The notes below the pieces were generated by a model. It did not search any database. It saw only the letters and a program-made list of their open reading frames with translations, and had not been told where the DNA came from. Source: Grammothele lineata (lineage: Eukaryota > Basidiomycota > Agaricomycetes > Polyporales > Polyporaceae). From it: 64,000 bases of DNA. The position numbers and the translations under genes were made by a program. How positions within the stretch are numbered: position 1 is the stretch's first letter; each line of letters begins with the position of its first letter. The stretch spans positions 310,001 through 374,000 of the forward strand of contig NDFF03000011.1 in NCBI GenBank assembly GCA_002150815.3, given 5' to 3'. Shown here in pieces: positions 32,578 through 44,239 of the stretch.

Positions 32578-34522
32578 ATGTCCATGTCCGTCAACAAGAA
32601 CAGCACGTTCGGCGCGGCCTTCATTGGCTTCGCTGCCTCCAGTCTGTACGTATGCTCCTGTCGCGCGTGCCCCTTCACGTCGCGCACGACGCGCGATCAT
32701 TGTCTACATGCACGCATGTTCACTTCGCCGCGTCGCGCGCAGCTGTCTCGGCATCCTCAGTATGCAAGCCTACTTCTACTTCAAGAGGTACCCCCAAGAC
32801 AAGACGTTCTACAAGTTTCTGGTGCGTCGCACCTCGCTTCGCGCCCGGAGCCTCGAGCGCTAATAGTGAACGATGGGCTTGGGCGTCACGCGCTGAACAG
32901 GTCGCGGCGTTATGGTGCGTGTGCCTGAGTGTTTGGGTAGTTGTCTTCACGACTAACCTGTGCTGAACGCAGGCTTCTCGAGTTCGCGGACCAGGCGCTC
33001 ATTGGCCATGCTGTCTACACCTATGTTGTCAGGTTGGCGTTCGTTTCTACTGTGGGGGTCTACGTTAACAGTCCGGTGCGCAGTAACTGGGGCATCGCGA
33101 CGATCCTGCTGGCCCCACCGGTCTGGTCGCTCGTAGTGAGTATCCCCGCCGTATCACCTCTGTTGCGATGCTCATTGCTGGTGTGTAGATCCAGCTCATA
33201 CTTGGGGTGAGCCTGTCCTTGTGGAAGTTTTAGCTGACTATCACTGACCCGCGTTGTAAGGTGGTGACTGGTACGATCGTCAAAGTGTAAGTTCCAACTG
33301 ACTTTTTGTCTTTGCGTCGTCCTCATCGAATGCCTAGTAATTATGCCATGCGCGTTTGGCGATGTGAGTTCTCGAAACGTTATGAGGTTTTGCTCGTGCT
33401 TAGCTAGTGGTATTTTTAGTCAGCAAAATGAACGTCCCTGTGACGGGTCTCATTGTACGCTCACAGCTTCTCTACCACGGGATCACGCTGACCCTTGATG
33501 TTCATAGTTCCTTCTCACATTCGGAGAACTTGGCGTCGCGTGTGTGTACACATATCAAAGGTACGTGGTCTTGAACTCCCTGCGTGTCCCTGTGTATTCA
33601 TTTCCTCTGCAGCTTCATTCTGGACAGTCTACTCCACATCAGTAACCTGAAGCTAATCGGTACGCTTTCACTGGGGCTGGGGATGGCGACGGACGTTGTG
33701 ATCGCAGTGTCTCTGTGCTGGTTCCTTGGGGGTCTTCGTACCGGACACCGCCAGTGAGTGGACTGGGCCACCATGCAGTACACTTTCCGTTGGTCTGATT
33801 GCGGGCTATAGGGACGATTCCATGGTCAACTCGCTTATCATCTACGCACTCAGTACTGGGCTGCTCACCAGGCATGGCGTTTGTTTGATCTCGTCCACGC
33901 GATGCTAACTAGGATGTCCGTTCACAGCGTGATCAGTCTAACAACACTGATCCTGGTGAGTCTATTTCATAACGCGTGCTGTCGGGATGGTACTTGATGC
34001 ACGTTATGCAGTATAATTTTATGCCGGACAACTTCATCTTCATGGCTCTCTACTTCGTGCTAAGCAAGCGTAAGTCCCTTCATACATCACAAACCCTTAT
34101 CCCCGTAAATCTCAATATTGTTTCTTAACAGTCTATGCAAACTCTTTCATGGCTGCGTAAGTTCCAGCTTGATCCTCAGTTCGTGTTCTCTCATGAGCTG
34201 TCCCTTCTAGTTTGAACACAAGACGTGTCTCTCGCGGTCGTGGGACTGAGAACGACCACACGACTGTGCCCACCTTCTTGATGGTGGGCAAGGTCACGCA
34301 GAGGACTGTGCATCTGGATCAGGAGCAGGCGGTATGTAGCGGTTAGAGTGTTCGTCGTTACGCACACGTTTCTAAGTCCCGCATAGGTGGACTCCCCTGC
34401 TTCCGCAACTAGAAGTGACGTGAAACATGGCGACCCGGTGCGTAACCTATGGTGACTCGGTTCCCTTCCGAATGCTGATCCACTACCGTCCACAGGCTCT
34501 CCGCTACGTGGAAGCATGGTAA
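32578..34522 (+). CDS. DUF6534-type seven-helix membrane protein
   Basis: Eighteen exons: 32578-32645, 32743-32821, 32901-32914, 32973-33032, 33084-33135, 33189-33206, 33261-33286, 33338-33363, 33420-33454, 33508-33560, 33613-33753, 33812-33871, 33928-33955, 34012-34069, 34132-34156, 34211-34331, 34387-34437, 34496-34522; 313 aa. An Agaricomycete-specific family of unknown function. Landmarks in order: NSTFGAAFIGF, YFKRYPQDKTFYKFLVAALW, DQALIGHAVYTYVV, AMRVWRFSKMN, MATDVVIAVSLCWFL, DDSMVNSLIIYALSTGLLTS, FVLSKLYANSFMAALNTR. Several helices are very hydrophobic and the C-terminal tail is polar. The intron after exon 12 has a GC donor (AG|GCATGG). Small exons of 14 and 18 nt are needed for continuity. 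Individual acceptors (for example 33072 or 33084 for exon 5) could differ. Confidence 0.82.
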
Positions 34523-36161
34523 CCTCCTGAGGACGAAAGCTCTAGAAGATCCACTGTCCATATCTAACTCCCAGTCCGCTGTACCACTAGATCGTGCGTT
34601 GCTTTTCTTAAAATAGTGTGATCCTGCGGCGCTCGTGAACTGACAGGACATCCGCGCGCAGGCATCCTCTACCCAATCTCCTCTCCCACTTGCTCTCTTC
34701 AGCGCAACCTCCGGCCTTCTCTGTATCCCTACAATACCATTCACCTTTTGTATCCGTTGTTCTATGTGCATGCAGTGCATGAGATTCCTTTCTGCTTTAC
34801 TCTGTGCTGTCGCTGTCTTTCCCACCTCCTCGTACGCGCTCCCCTCAACTTTCCCTTACTCCTCTTTGTTTTGTCCTGTCTACATCCTGTCGTAGCCTTC
34901 GATTATTTGTTGTTGTTGTTCTTCCATGTGTACCCCCTTCCCTGTCATTTGAGCTCGTTTGTCACAATGCTTCACCCTGCGATGTTCGAAGTTGTCAAAT
35001 ATAGCGCGCCATAGCGCTATCGCCTGCCTCCGTCAGCACCCAGTATCCCGACCTCTCGAGCCATATACTAGGCGCGCGTTGCAAGGCTTTACGATTTCCA
35101 CATCCCCAGTCTGATGTTCTTCAGGCGCTCAAAAAGGTGCGTCTAGAGCGCTGCACTGGCGATAGAGGGCGAGGAGTAGGTTCAGGCCGTGTGGGTTGCG
35201 TCTTCTCTTTTTGCCTTCTGAAGAGCACTGACCTCAGAACATGCGTCAGACAGTTCCTCCGACGGGTAACGTCTAGACCGAGTCGACAACGATTATGTAT
35301 GCGACAACTTTAGCGCATACATCACTCGAGAGGCGATGGTTGCTCCGAGGCGAACGAGGTGTTGAGTATTGAGCGCCCTGGGGCCTGTGGTGAGCGCGCG
35401 TGAGAAACGCCCCGACTACGGAGCGCCCTGAACGTCAAAATCAAAGCTGAGCTGCTCATCCTGCTCCGCTACGCAACCGCCACGACCTCGCCTACGATAC
35501 CGACCCCGCATACGAGCACATACTGATCCAATGACATGGGTACATCAGCAATACATCAGAGCAAGGAGAAGTCAAGCCATCGATGCCACTGCCCTCGAGG
35601 CCCGGGCACTCGGACTGACTTGCTTGACGATGCGATGCACCTCCAAATCAAAAACAGGAAGATCGCAGCGCCGAAGACGCGAGGCATTGACCTACGTCCA
35701 CTACAGGCAGCGTCCGGGACAATCACAGCTTAAAGTTACAGGCCTCTAATGACGGACGGAACCCACCAAAGCTTGGCTTGGAAGCTTGCTCGCCCTATGT
35801 CGTCGGCGTCGGTCGAAATGGGTGAACAGATGGCTCCGGTCCACGTGGATGCATCTGACGCGGCGCTGGCGGATTGACGTTGGAGATGGAGGTCGACAGG
35901 AAAGCGACGTCCGAGGACGTGGGCGGCCTTCGTTTGCCTGCTCCGCTCTGCACCGCCCGCTGCCCCTGGATATAGAATGGTCACCTGTCGCTGGGCCCCC
36001 TCGCTCCTCTCTCTTCCGCCTCATAAAGCCCCTCTCCTTGCCCGCCACCCACCCCTGCTACACTTGCAAGCGCGTCGCTGCCCGCACGCGCCCCTCCATC
36101 TACTCGCACGATTATCGTCCCTTCCGCCGACACCAAGGCTCCGCCTCCTCCTCAAGACACA
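34523..36161. other. Intergenic DUF6534 gene-BRI3-like gene 1
   Basis: About 1.6 kb. A T/C-rich stretch (34680-34990) follows the DUF6534 gene. No supported gene, RNA or repeat. Confidence 0.5.
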
Positions 36162-36748
36162 ATGGTGGATAGCAAGCAACCCCCTCCCGCCTACATGACC
36201 GCACCACAGCCGCCGGCAGGCTCCCCTCCCGTAGAGTCACAGTACCCGCCCCAGCAATACGGCTCCCCACCAGGGCCTCCGCCCCAGCAGAACTCAGGTT
36301 ACTTCCAGCCTGGGCCTCAGGGGCAGACACAGTTCCAAGGTCCCGTCGGCGGCGTGAGCGGGTACGCGGCGGGGTCCACACCACAAATGATGCAGATGAA
36401 CGCGGGCCAGGCGTATCAGCAACAGCGTAAATACATGTTGACTTTGGTTCGCGAGAGTAGGTCGAGCTAACAGGTGCGTCCACAGTTTTCGCCCAGTGCG
36501 CGCAGGGCAACCACGACATCACGACCAAGTATGGTATTCCGGGTATCATCACGGCCATCGTTTGCTTCCCGTGCGGTCTCATCGCACTCTTGTGAGTAGT
36601 CTCTCCGTTCTACGCGCATGTCGGCGTGCGCGCCCCTGTCGCATCCTTGCCGTCGTCTGAGAGTTGTGATCTGACACCTTGTTTTCCTTTTGCTATCAGC
36701 TACGACGTCGAGAAGCGTTGCGCGCGCTGTGGTCAGCGCGTCGCATGA
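36162..36748 (+). CDS. BRI3-like membrane protein 1
   Basis: Exons 36162-36426, 36486-36591, 36700-36748; 139 aa. The N-terminal half is rich in Pro, Gln and Gly (PPPAYMTAPQPP.., with PPxY-like PPAY). The C-terminal half is the BRI3 signature: CAQGNHDITTKYG, then the membrane segment GIITAIVCFPCGLIALFYDVEKR, and a final CARCGQ (C-x-x-G-x-H..C-x-x-C metal-binding pattern). Animal BRI3 proteins sit in lysosomal or endosomal membranes; fungal function is not known. The PPxY motif may recruit a WW-domain ubiquitin ligase of the Rsp5 type (inference). Paralogue at 39136 has both introns at identical positions. Confidence 0.82.
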
Positions 36749-39135
36749 ACATATCCGCTCCGCCTCTCCCACCGGCGTTACATCAGCTTACCGATGGTGC
36801 ATACCCGATGGCGCTCGGACTCGAGCCTAGTTGTGATATCCTCTAAATTCACGGCCCCCTGCATCTCGGTGTCTCTTGAGCACTTGTCACCCCTAGCATG
36901 TATCCACTCGTTGTCCAGTCTGCACGCTCTCATTACATCTGCCTCACTTGTCCCATATCATATGTGTACACCTCTTAGCTTAAAAACTGCATTCCTCCGC
37001 AATGAACGATGCTACTTGATCTCATTCTTTCCCTTGGTTGCTGACGTTTCCCGCGACAAATACAAGACGAGCGCATATTGGGCTTGAACGCCGACTTCGT
37101 TACAGCACTGGCGGCAACCATCCACCAGTCGTGCGGTTGTCAATGTCAAACGCACCTTCCATGGCAAGTGCGTACGTATCGCGCTGGGCGCGCCCCTCGC
37201 GCCCACCGTCCTGCTTGCGCCCCACCCCGCTCACTGCCATAGGGATCAGTGATGTGCGCCCGCGGTCTGACTCGGTGGCAGGGCGAGGAGGTAGTTTATC
37301 AAACTTTGTGGGGTGTGGCGCGGTCGCTTGGCGCTAGTAGGAACACGTTCAACGTCTGTGAATGACTGTGACCCGCATTCCGGCGATAGAAGGTGCGGAA
37401 CAGTCTTCTGCACGACGGCCAGTGAGACTCACTGCGCTGGTATAGATGCTTCGTGAGAACAACTCAATACAAGATATTTGCAACGGGCGGAGTGCACATT
37501 GATATTCGGTAGAAATGTACCGCATCTGCGCGCTTATGCTCTAGCAGCAGCTCTTCTGATTCAAGATCTTCGAACGCCGGTAATGATGTGTGGCCCGGCG
37601 TGAGCGGACTGACCCCGATAGGGGCTGGACGCGCACAGGTTTTGGCCACGCCAGAAGGAGGGCGTGAAAGGGATATACTGAATATATCAGCAAATGATTG
37701 CAGTCCCCAGGCAGTCCCCGAAATTGCAGCCGTGTCGCCGCACCGACGCTAATCACTCCCAGGCTGCAAGCTTCATGTCCGATACAGACTCTTACGTACC
37801 GAGAGGATCTGGACGCCTCTCGCCCACGGCGCGTACGTTGCGTAGCACAAACACTGACAGAGCCTCGCCCTGTTTATCAACCAATCTTTGAGGCTGTCTT
37901 CAAAGGCTACCAAGAGTGCTTAGGCTGTTCTGCGGCACCACCTGTCACTGGACGCGGTCAGACTCTCTGACGCCAGACATCAACGTTCGCGTCTAACTAG
38001 TGCGACAAGGTACTCACATGGACGTTCTTAATTCAGTGAGATGGAAACACGTAATGCACATGAAAGATGCGCAAGCGGCCCTACGATGGATGCAATGGGC
38101 GCCGAAGGAATGTCATCGTAGTACGTCCGAGGTGTGGATGCAATATTCTAGAAGACAATCAGCGGACGCTGTAGACTCACTAGTAGCCCAACTGCACTCG
38201 TACATCGTGGCAGCCCCTCGAAGCGGAATTATAGGCTGTAGCGCCGATTTTCTACATCAGCGGAACTGTAATTCGATTGTGCCTGCGTACCGCAACCGAA
38301 AACATGATTTGCTGTTGGGAACCCCCTAAGAAGTGGATTATGCAATAAACTCACCAGAGCCCAGAAATGTTCTTTCAGCCGTTACGCCGCATTCAGGACT
38401 AATTCAATTTATTGGGTTGACCATGCAAGTAAAGAGGCATCCCTTCGCCGTGTGCGATGGGTCTATGCTCCACCTGAAACCCGAACTCAGTCCTAATCAG
38501 CCTCGTAGACTTCGGGTGGCGGTGACGGCCAAAATCAACCTGTAGACATAATACACCGCTTAACCGACCAGTGGAGCGCACCGCTAGCGCTCCTGCACCA
38601 CCGGCGACAAAGGAGTGCGGTGAGGACAAATGATCACTTTGGTCGCATATGTGCCAGTCGATACACTGCGATCATGCATGTAGCAGTGCTTCAGCTGCTT
38701 ACCTACCACATTCGGGTGGCCGTCCGGGACCGATATTGAGTCCGCTTCGCCGTGGTAATGGTGTACTGGAATTGCACGGCCGCACAATCACAGCAGAGAA
38801 CGGGTATGTCGCGAGCCGTTCGGTGGAGACAGCAGGCGGTGATGTGAGATGATCGGCGGCGGGATAGGGTGGATATCAGGGGCTGAGAGAAATTGGCGAT
38901 GAACTTGATATTTCCTTCTGCCTGTATGCGTCGCATATAAAGCGAGATTGACTCGGGGTGTGGGGGTTCCTCAGACTTCTTCTCCTTTTCGTTGTTCGCC
39001 TTCAACTCCCTTGTACTCCTTTTTCAGCTTCGCTTCCTCGTCGAGTTCCTCGCTTGCTGAACTCGCTTCTGCCTGCGGCTCTATTGTATCTAAAATCAAC
39101 TCCATCCCCACCACACCCTCACACGAACTCTCATA
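36749..39135. other. Intergenic between the two BRI3-like genes
   Basis: About 2.4 kb with no supported gene. TATAAAG at 38936-38942 lies 200 bp upstream of BRI3-like 2 and could be its TATA box with a long leader. Confidence 0.45.
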
Positions 39136-39448
39136 ATGGATGCTGGCAAGGAATACCAGGCCCAGCGTGAGTCCCCAGGTCGTCGTGACGGTGGTGTTTA
39201 TCTCACTCACCCGGGTGCTTCGTAGTCATGGGCATGTGCGCAGCAGGCAACCACGACTTCTCCAAGAAGTACGGCGTGTGCGGAATCATTACCGCCATTC
39301 TCTGCTTTCCCTGCGGTCTCATCTGCCTCTTGTGAGTCCCGATAGCCCCCATTATGCGCCGCTCGTTGTCCGATGGCTTACCTGCATCGACGTGCCTTAC
39401 AGCTCTGACGTTGAGAAGCGCTGCGTGCGCTGCGGCGTGAAGGGTTGA
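39136..39448 (+). CDS. BRI3-like membrane protein 2 (short)
   Basis: Exons 39136-39166, 39226-39331, 39403-39448; 60 aa. MDAGKEYQAQ is followed at once by the BRI3 domain: MCAAGNHDFSKKYGVCG, membrane segment IITAILCFPCGLICLFSDVEKR, and CVRCGV. It differs from BRI3-like 1 by lacking the Pro/Gln-rich N-terminal region. The two introns split codons at the same residues as in paralogue 1 (C|TN before the domain and TT|C in the Phe of LF), which supports both models and a tandem origin. Location and function are as uncertain as for gene 1. Confidence 0.82.
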
Positions 39449-40206
39449 ACGATGCCTTGTCGATGCATGGTCCCACATCACATATACCACACTCGACGAT
39501 GGCCGATACTCGAAGCTGCTTGGGGCGTCTGAGGAATCTAGAGTCGACGTTGTACATCTTCACGCTCTCTATCATATAATTCTATCATAAAGAGAGAGTC
39601 ATTGAAGGACGGAAAGACCACTTACCCAGGCGCTGTCAAGGACAATTTAGTGCGCGCACGTCCAAATAGCACTGCAATCGTGCCCGAAATGTAGGTAAGA
39701 ACTTGAGGAGCTTCCGAGTCTCATCGTAGAACGGGAGAATTGGTTAGAGAGGGCATGCATGTTGCCTAGAGGGTACGCATGAGAATATGCTTCAGAGAGG
39801 TTCAACTTCGAAACAGTGCACCGAGTGCTCTCGAGTCCTCATGCCAAACGTGACATGCGTTGCAGGACTCGGTGTGATGACGTCATTGGTTGGTTCTGCA
39901 CGTGCTTGATGGATGCCACGTGGCTGTATATAGTGACGAGAGTCGAGACTGTGGCATCGACTCCTCCTTGAGACTGCCACGGTCATCAAAAGAGGTTCAA
40001 GCTTCGGACCTGTAACGTTTCGAACCTAGGAGCGCTTGAGCTCAGCTTGAGATACACGTTAACGTGTGCATTGAGCGTAGAAATTCAGTCAGGCCAGAGT
40101 TGATGGCCGCATCAGCTACTCAGGTTGAGTGTAAGCCGTTGAATGACCTATGCATACAGCCGCGCGGAACGACTCATTGCTGATTCGGTATTTATCAGCG
40201 GTTGAA
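39449..40206. other. Intergenic BRI3-like 2-F-box gene 1
   Basis: About 760 bp without a supported gene or repeat. Confidence 0.45.
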
Positions 40207-42287
40207 ATGGACACTACCATGCTTTCTGACCTGCAAACTGCTCTCGATACCTTCAAAACCAAGTTTAGAGGCAGCCATGCCGAGATGGAGTGCGTATACC
40301 GTCATCGACTCTTCAGTTCGACAGCGGTTTTACTAACTTCACTTTCGTCGACAGTGACGGCGCTGTGAGCTGATTCCCCGATCCTTGAGCATTTGGTGAA
40401 ATCTGGCGCTCACACGATTTTCTGCAGCTGGAAACGATCTTCAAATCGTTTCAATTGCTCACTACTGGGACAGAAGAGATGCTGGCCGAGATCCGCGGGT
40501 GTATGAATGATCGGCAGGCGGTCCACAAGCTGCCTGAAGATCTCCTCATCTCAATCTTCCAATGTGCCTGTGCCACCAGCTACAACACGGTGGATAATCG
40601 TTTAAAAGGTTCAAAGCTGACATCCCCACTGCTCTCGCTGACGCATGTCTGCAAGCGATGGCGTGTTGTGTGTCTGAGTTACCCTCTTCTCTGGACCCAT
40701 ATGGACTTCCGCAACCGAGACGAACTGGATACCTTCATCGAGCGATCATGTGCCCTTCCCCTTTCCATCTATGTTGACATGGGCAACGTATCTTGGGCCC
40801 ATCGTCATGTCCAGGGAGATCAAGGTTGGGGTACGACTGAGCTCGTCCCAGACGACATACGCAAAGAGCTTATGCAACTCAGCCCTCGAATAAGGAGCTT
40901 AAATCTCAAGGTCAAAGTCACAACTGACCGGAAGCCTCTGGATCCAGACTGGTGGACGCTTCGGATGCCCTTACTGGAAATCGCGACACTATTTTTCCCA
41001 AGTTCACACACTCCCGGTCCTCCCCAGGGTAGCCTGTCACGCAAGGTCCTCTTCGGCGATCACATTTCTCCAGTCAGGGAGCTCACCGTTGCGGTCCTCT
41101 CGTCATGGTATCCATCCAACCACTTTCCTCAGCTCACGTACCTCGACCTTGCATTCCATGCGGAGAGCAACACACTACAACTTCAGGACATCCTATACTT
41201 ATTGTCCAACACTCCCCGACTCCAGGACCTCCACATAGCTGGTCTCTGCGACGTCGCTCTTGCCTTAGAACTTCCAGCGGCTCCTGTCCAACTCATTCAC
41301 CTTCGATCAGCGGCATTCCGCAGATGTGATCATTTCGTGTTTGATCTTCTTCCCCTAATGAGCACGGGTGGAGGCGACATGCGCCTACTTCTTGATCACG
41401 TCGCCGTCCGCCATTCGTCCCAGGTCCCAGCGCTACACAACCATCCCTCCCTCCGCGGCGTTGACAGCCTCCAGGTCCGGTTCTCCCCTTGGGACCTTTG
41501 GCTTATATTCTACGGTCCAGCGCTCACGAGCGGCCTTTGGCTCCGGGCCGAGCTAGCAGGGAACGTGCACGCGAGGCCTTGGGGCGACTGGCTCGGAAAT
41601 CTCGTACGCGCCGCTGCGGCATCGTTCGACCGCATCCGCGTCCTGGACGTCGAGTTCGAACACACCCCCAAGACTGCGCCCTTGAGGCTCTTGGCGTCCA
41701 TGCCCGCGCTCCGCGAGCTCACTGTACGCATTAACTTTAGGATCATCGATCCAAACGAGAACGCCCGCACGATGGCCGTCTTGAACGCGCTGCGCGACGC
41801 GCTCGTTCCCGCACAGCTGCAGACTCGTTCGTCTGACAGAGGGACCGCCCCTGACGCCATTGCCGACGCAGGGGACGTTCTGGAGGGCGACGCAGTGCAC
41901 GCGGCCTGCCCGGCCCTGCGCAGCCTCCGCATCTACTCCGGCGTGATGGCAGAGCAGCACCTCGACGAGTACGTCGCGCTGCTCGCGGAGGTGCTGGACG
42001 GCAGACGCGCGGCGGGGTGTCCGCTCGAAGAGCTCGTCGTCAGGCCCGCGAGCGAGGTCCACCCGCTCGCCGTCCTCGACGACGACGGGGTATTGCGGTA
42101 TCAGGAGAACACGGAGTCGATCGTGCCGGAGCAGAAGGAGAGGGCGCGTGAAGAGTGGGCGCGGACGGTCGTGCGGCGGTTTGAGTCGCTCGCCGCGGGG
42201 AGGGCGGTGCGTTTGCACGTCGTCTCGCCGAGCGACGGCCTTCCGGACACGCTCCGGGTGCCGAATGCACAGGCACGATGGAGTTAG
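40207..42287 (+). CDS. F-box protein 1
   Basis: Exon 1 40207-40289, microexon 40355-40364 (10 nt), exon 3 40428-42287; 650 aa. An N-terminal helical segment (MDTTMLSDLQTALDTFKTKF..ETIFKSFQLL) is followed by an F-box (VHKLPEDLLISIFQ..SLTHVCKRWRVVCLSYPLLWTHMDF, about residues 60-125). The long remainder has repeated Leu-rich strands (LTYLDLAF, LQDLHIAGL, LRELTVRI) resembling degenerate leucine-rich repeats. F-box proteins act as SCF ubiquitin-ligase adaptors through Skp1. Large F-box families are typical of Agaricomycetes. The first two small exons are less certain than exon 3. Confidence 0.8.
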
Positions 42288-44239
42288 GTTGACTGAGGCA
42301 ACGGTTCCTCAATGCTTTGGTTGTGTGCTATGAAAAGTTCGCTAAGCTGGCATACAGTCAACTCCCTCATAAGGGATACCCCATCTGGGGCTCACCCTGC
42401 GATAAGCCATAGGGTTGGACCTATCCGGAATTTGACTACATAGGAGAACCCATCGAGACCTATTACCCTATAGCCTTCACTTTAGTTGAAGGGAAAAACA
42501 TGGACCCCTAGACTCGTGCCGAGGGGTATCCCTTATGAGGGAGTTGACTGTATATAGTACACATGCTACGCTAAGGAGTAGATTGCCGCCAAAAGGAGGA
42601 CCAGAATAGGCATCCGTCGAGTTTGTCGGGTGCGTGAATTTCGCGACGGGTCGAGGGAGACTACGTACATCTGATCTACAATATGCTCTTTAGCTCCGCG
42701 ACGGATCAGACAACACGAAGCTCTCGGGACGTCATAGGGGACTTGCGACCCTGTATATAGGTGGTTTTTCTTCCTAAGACGAACGGTGGAGGTGTGCGGG
42801 CGCTTTACTCGGAGCCGCCCGCTTAACTGGAGGACTTCTGTATGCACACTTCGCGTTTGAGATGCTCGGAACCGGAAAGGCATCACCACGAGCCGGTAAT
42901 ACAAGCCGCATGGATTGTGTGCGTCGCAAATGCGACGTGTCTCTAGGTGACAATAACGTTCTGCAGCCTACATGCTTGCTTACCGGGAGATAGAGCGGCT
43001 TGGGGCTGCCTTGTGCAGCCGGCACCCGCCCTCATTACGGCACTAATACGTGGCGTTGGCTGCGAAGATGAAAGACGGTTCGGAAGTCGTTCCGCAGCCA
43101 GGTCTTCGAAGGCGGGAAGGTCTATATGCGATGGTCGCTGACACCGGTCGAACTGCCGGGGAGCCAAGTGAGGAAACGCGTCGGCTCGACTGAGGTGTCC
43201 AGGTGAGAGCGGGGGCGCTGTCCAGGCTGGTCGACGACCGGCAGGAGTCCGGGGTAAAACGCGCGGGGCGAGTAGCGAGCTAGCCAGGGTTTGGGACGCG
43301 GGCAGGTACAGCGACCGTGCCCAATCGCGTCGGTGGGCGAGCACGACAGTCGAGTGCGAGCGTACGCGTGGCCGTCGTGTGATCCAATGCGGGGCGGCTG
43401 TCAACTTCGCGTTCCCATGAGGTGCAGGACGGAGCGCGCTGTCCAGGGCATGGGGCAAGGGCGGGCGTGGTGGCGGGCGACGGAGACGGCGGTGGCGGGG
43501 ACAGCGTGGGGGCGCGGCGCGTCGGGAGGCGGGGGTTGGTGGCAGGGGAGAGGCATGTCGTGAGCGGAAGAGGATGACGTGCGCGGACAGAGGAGAAATA
43601 TCAGCAGCTGCAGAGAGAAGCCGCGACGAGAGCAAGCGCGCCCAGCGAGTCTCTTCAGACGCTGGGTGCCGGGTACGTGCCGAACACGTGCCGGGAGAAG
43701 GCCTGCTCAAATCGGCGCAATCTTGGCAGGGCCGTCTGCTCGGCACCCCACTTCCTTATGCGATGTCCGAGATCCTTGGGCAAACCCCTCCGGAGCGCCT
43801 GCAGCCCACCCTCGAGCCGTGTTTATAAACACTTGCACCCCGCACTCGCCGTCTCTGCACCTCCTTCGGCCTCTGCGCACCTCCCGCGCCCCAAAACACG
43901 AGGCTAGTCAGCCTCCGCAGCGACCACCGCGCGCACCCCGGCCCCTTTTTCCGACCCTCCACCCCCCATCGGCTGGGCATCCGCGCCGCTCGGCATTGCA
44001 ACCCCCCGCATATGCTCATCGAAGCCGAGACGCTTGGAACGCCGTTATCATCTCCACTCTACACCGTCGCTCTTCTTTTCTAACGTCCACCACGACGCTC
44101 ACGCTGCCCACGACCTCGCCCACGACCACATACGAGAACCGACTGGCCCCCTCATCCTTTCGCGTCTTCACGACGCTTCCATCACTTTAAACACTCCAAC
44201 AAATTCTCCTGACCCACCCCATATCCTTCGCGGCCCACC
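42288..44239. other. Intergenic F-box 1-Na+/H+ antiporter
   Basis: About 1.95 kb holding one MITE (42355-42550) and a very GC-rich stretch (43.1-43.6 kb) with long but low-complexity frames. No gene is supported. The last 400 bp are pyrimidine-rich and probably promoter and leader of the antiporter. Confidence 0.5.
42355..42550. mobile_element. MITE of Tc1/mariner type, 196 bp
   Basis: Perfect 28-bp terminal inverted repeats: 42355-42382 starts CAGTCAACTCCCTCATAAGG, and 42523-42550 is its exact reverse complement. The element is flanked by TA on both sides (42353-42354, 42551-42552), the target duplication of Tc1/mariner/pogo elements. The interior is AT-richer than its surroundings and has no coding capacity. 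Perfect ends suggest recent activity. Confidence 0.88.

Noticed and set aside
32300..32928. Two 187-residue frames overlapping the start of the DUF6534 gene
   Set aside because: They cross the leader and the first introns and exons of a well-supported gene and are Arg/Pro/Ser-rich without domain content.
42943..43746. 267-residue frame on the minus strand in the GC-rich stretch before the antiporter
   Set aside because: Composition is dominated by Arg, Pro, Ala and Ser with no domain, overlapping frames of similar length exist on the plus strand, and there is no codon or splice support.
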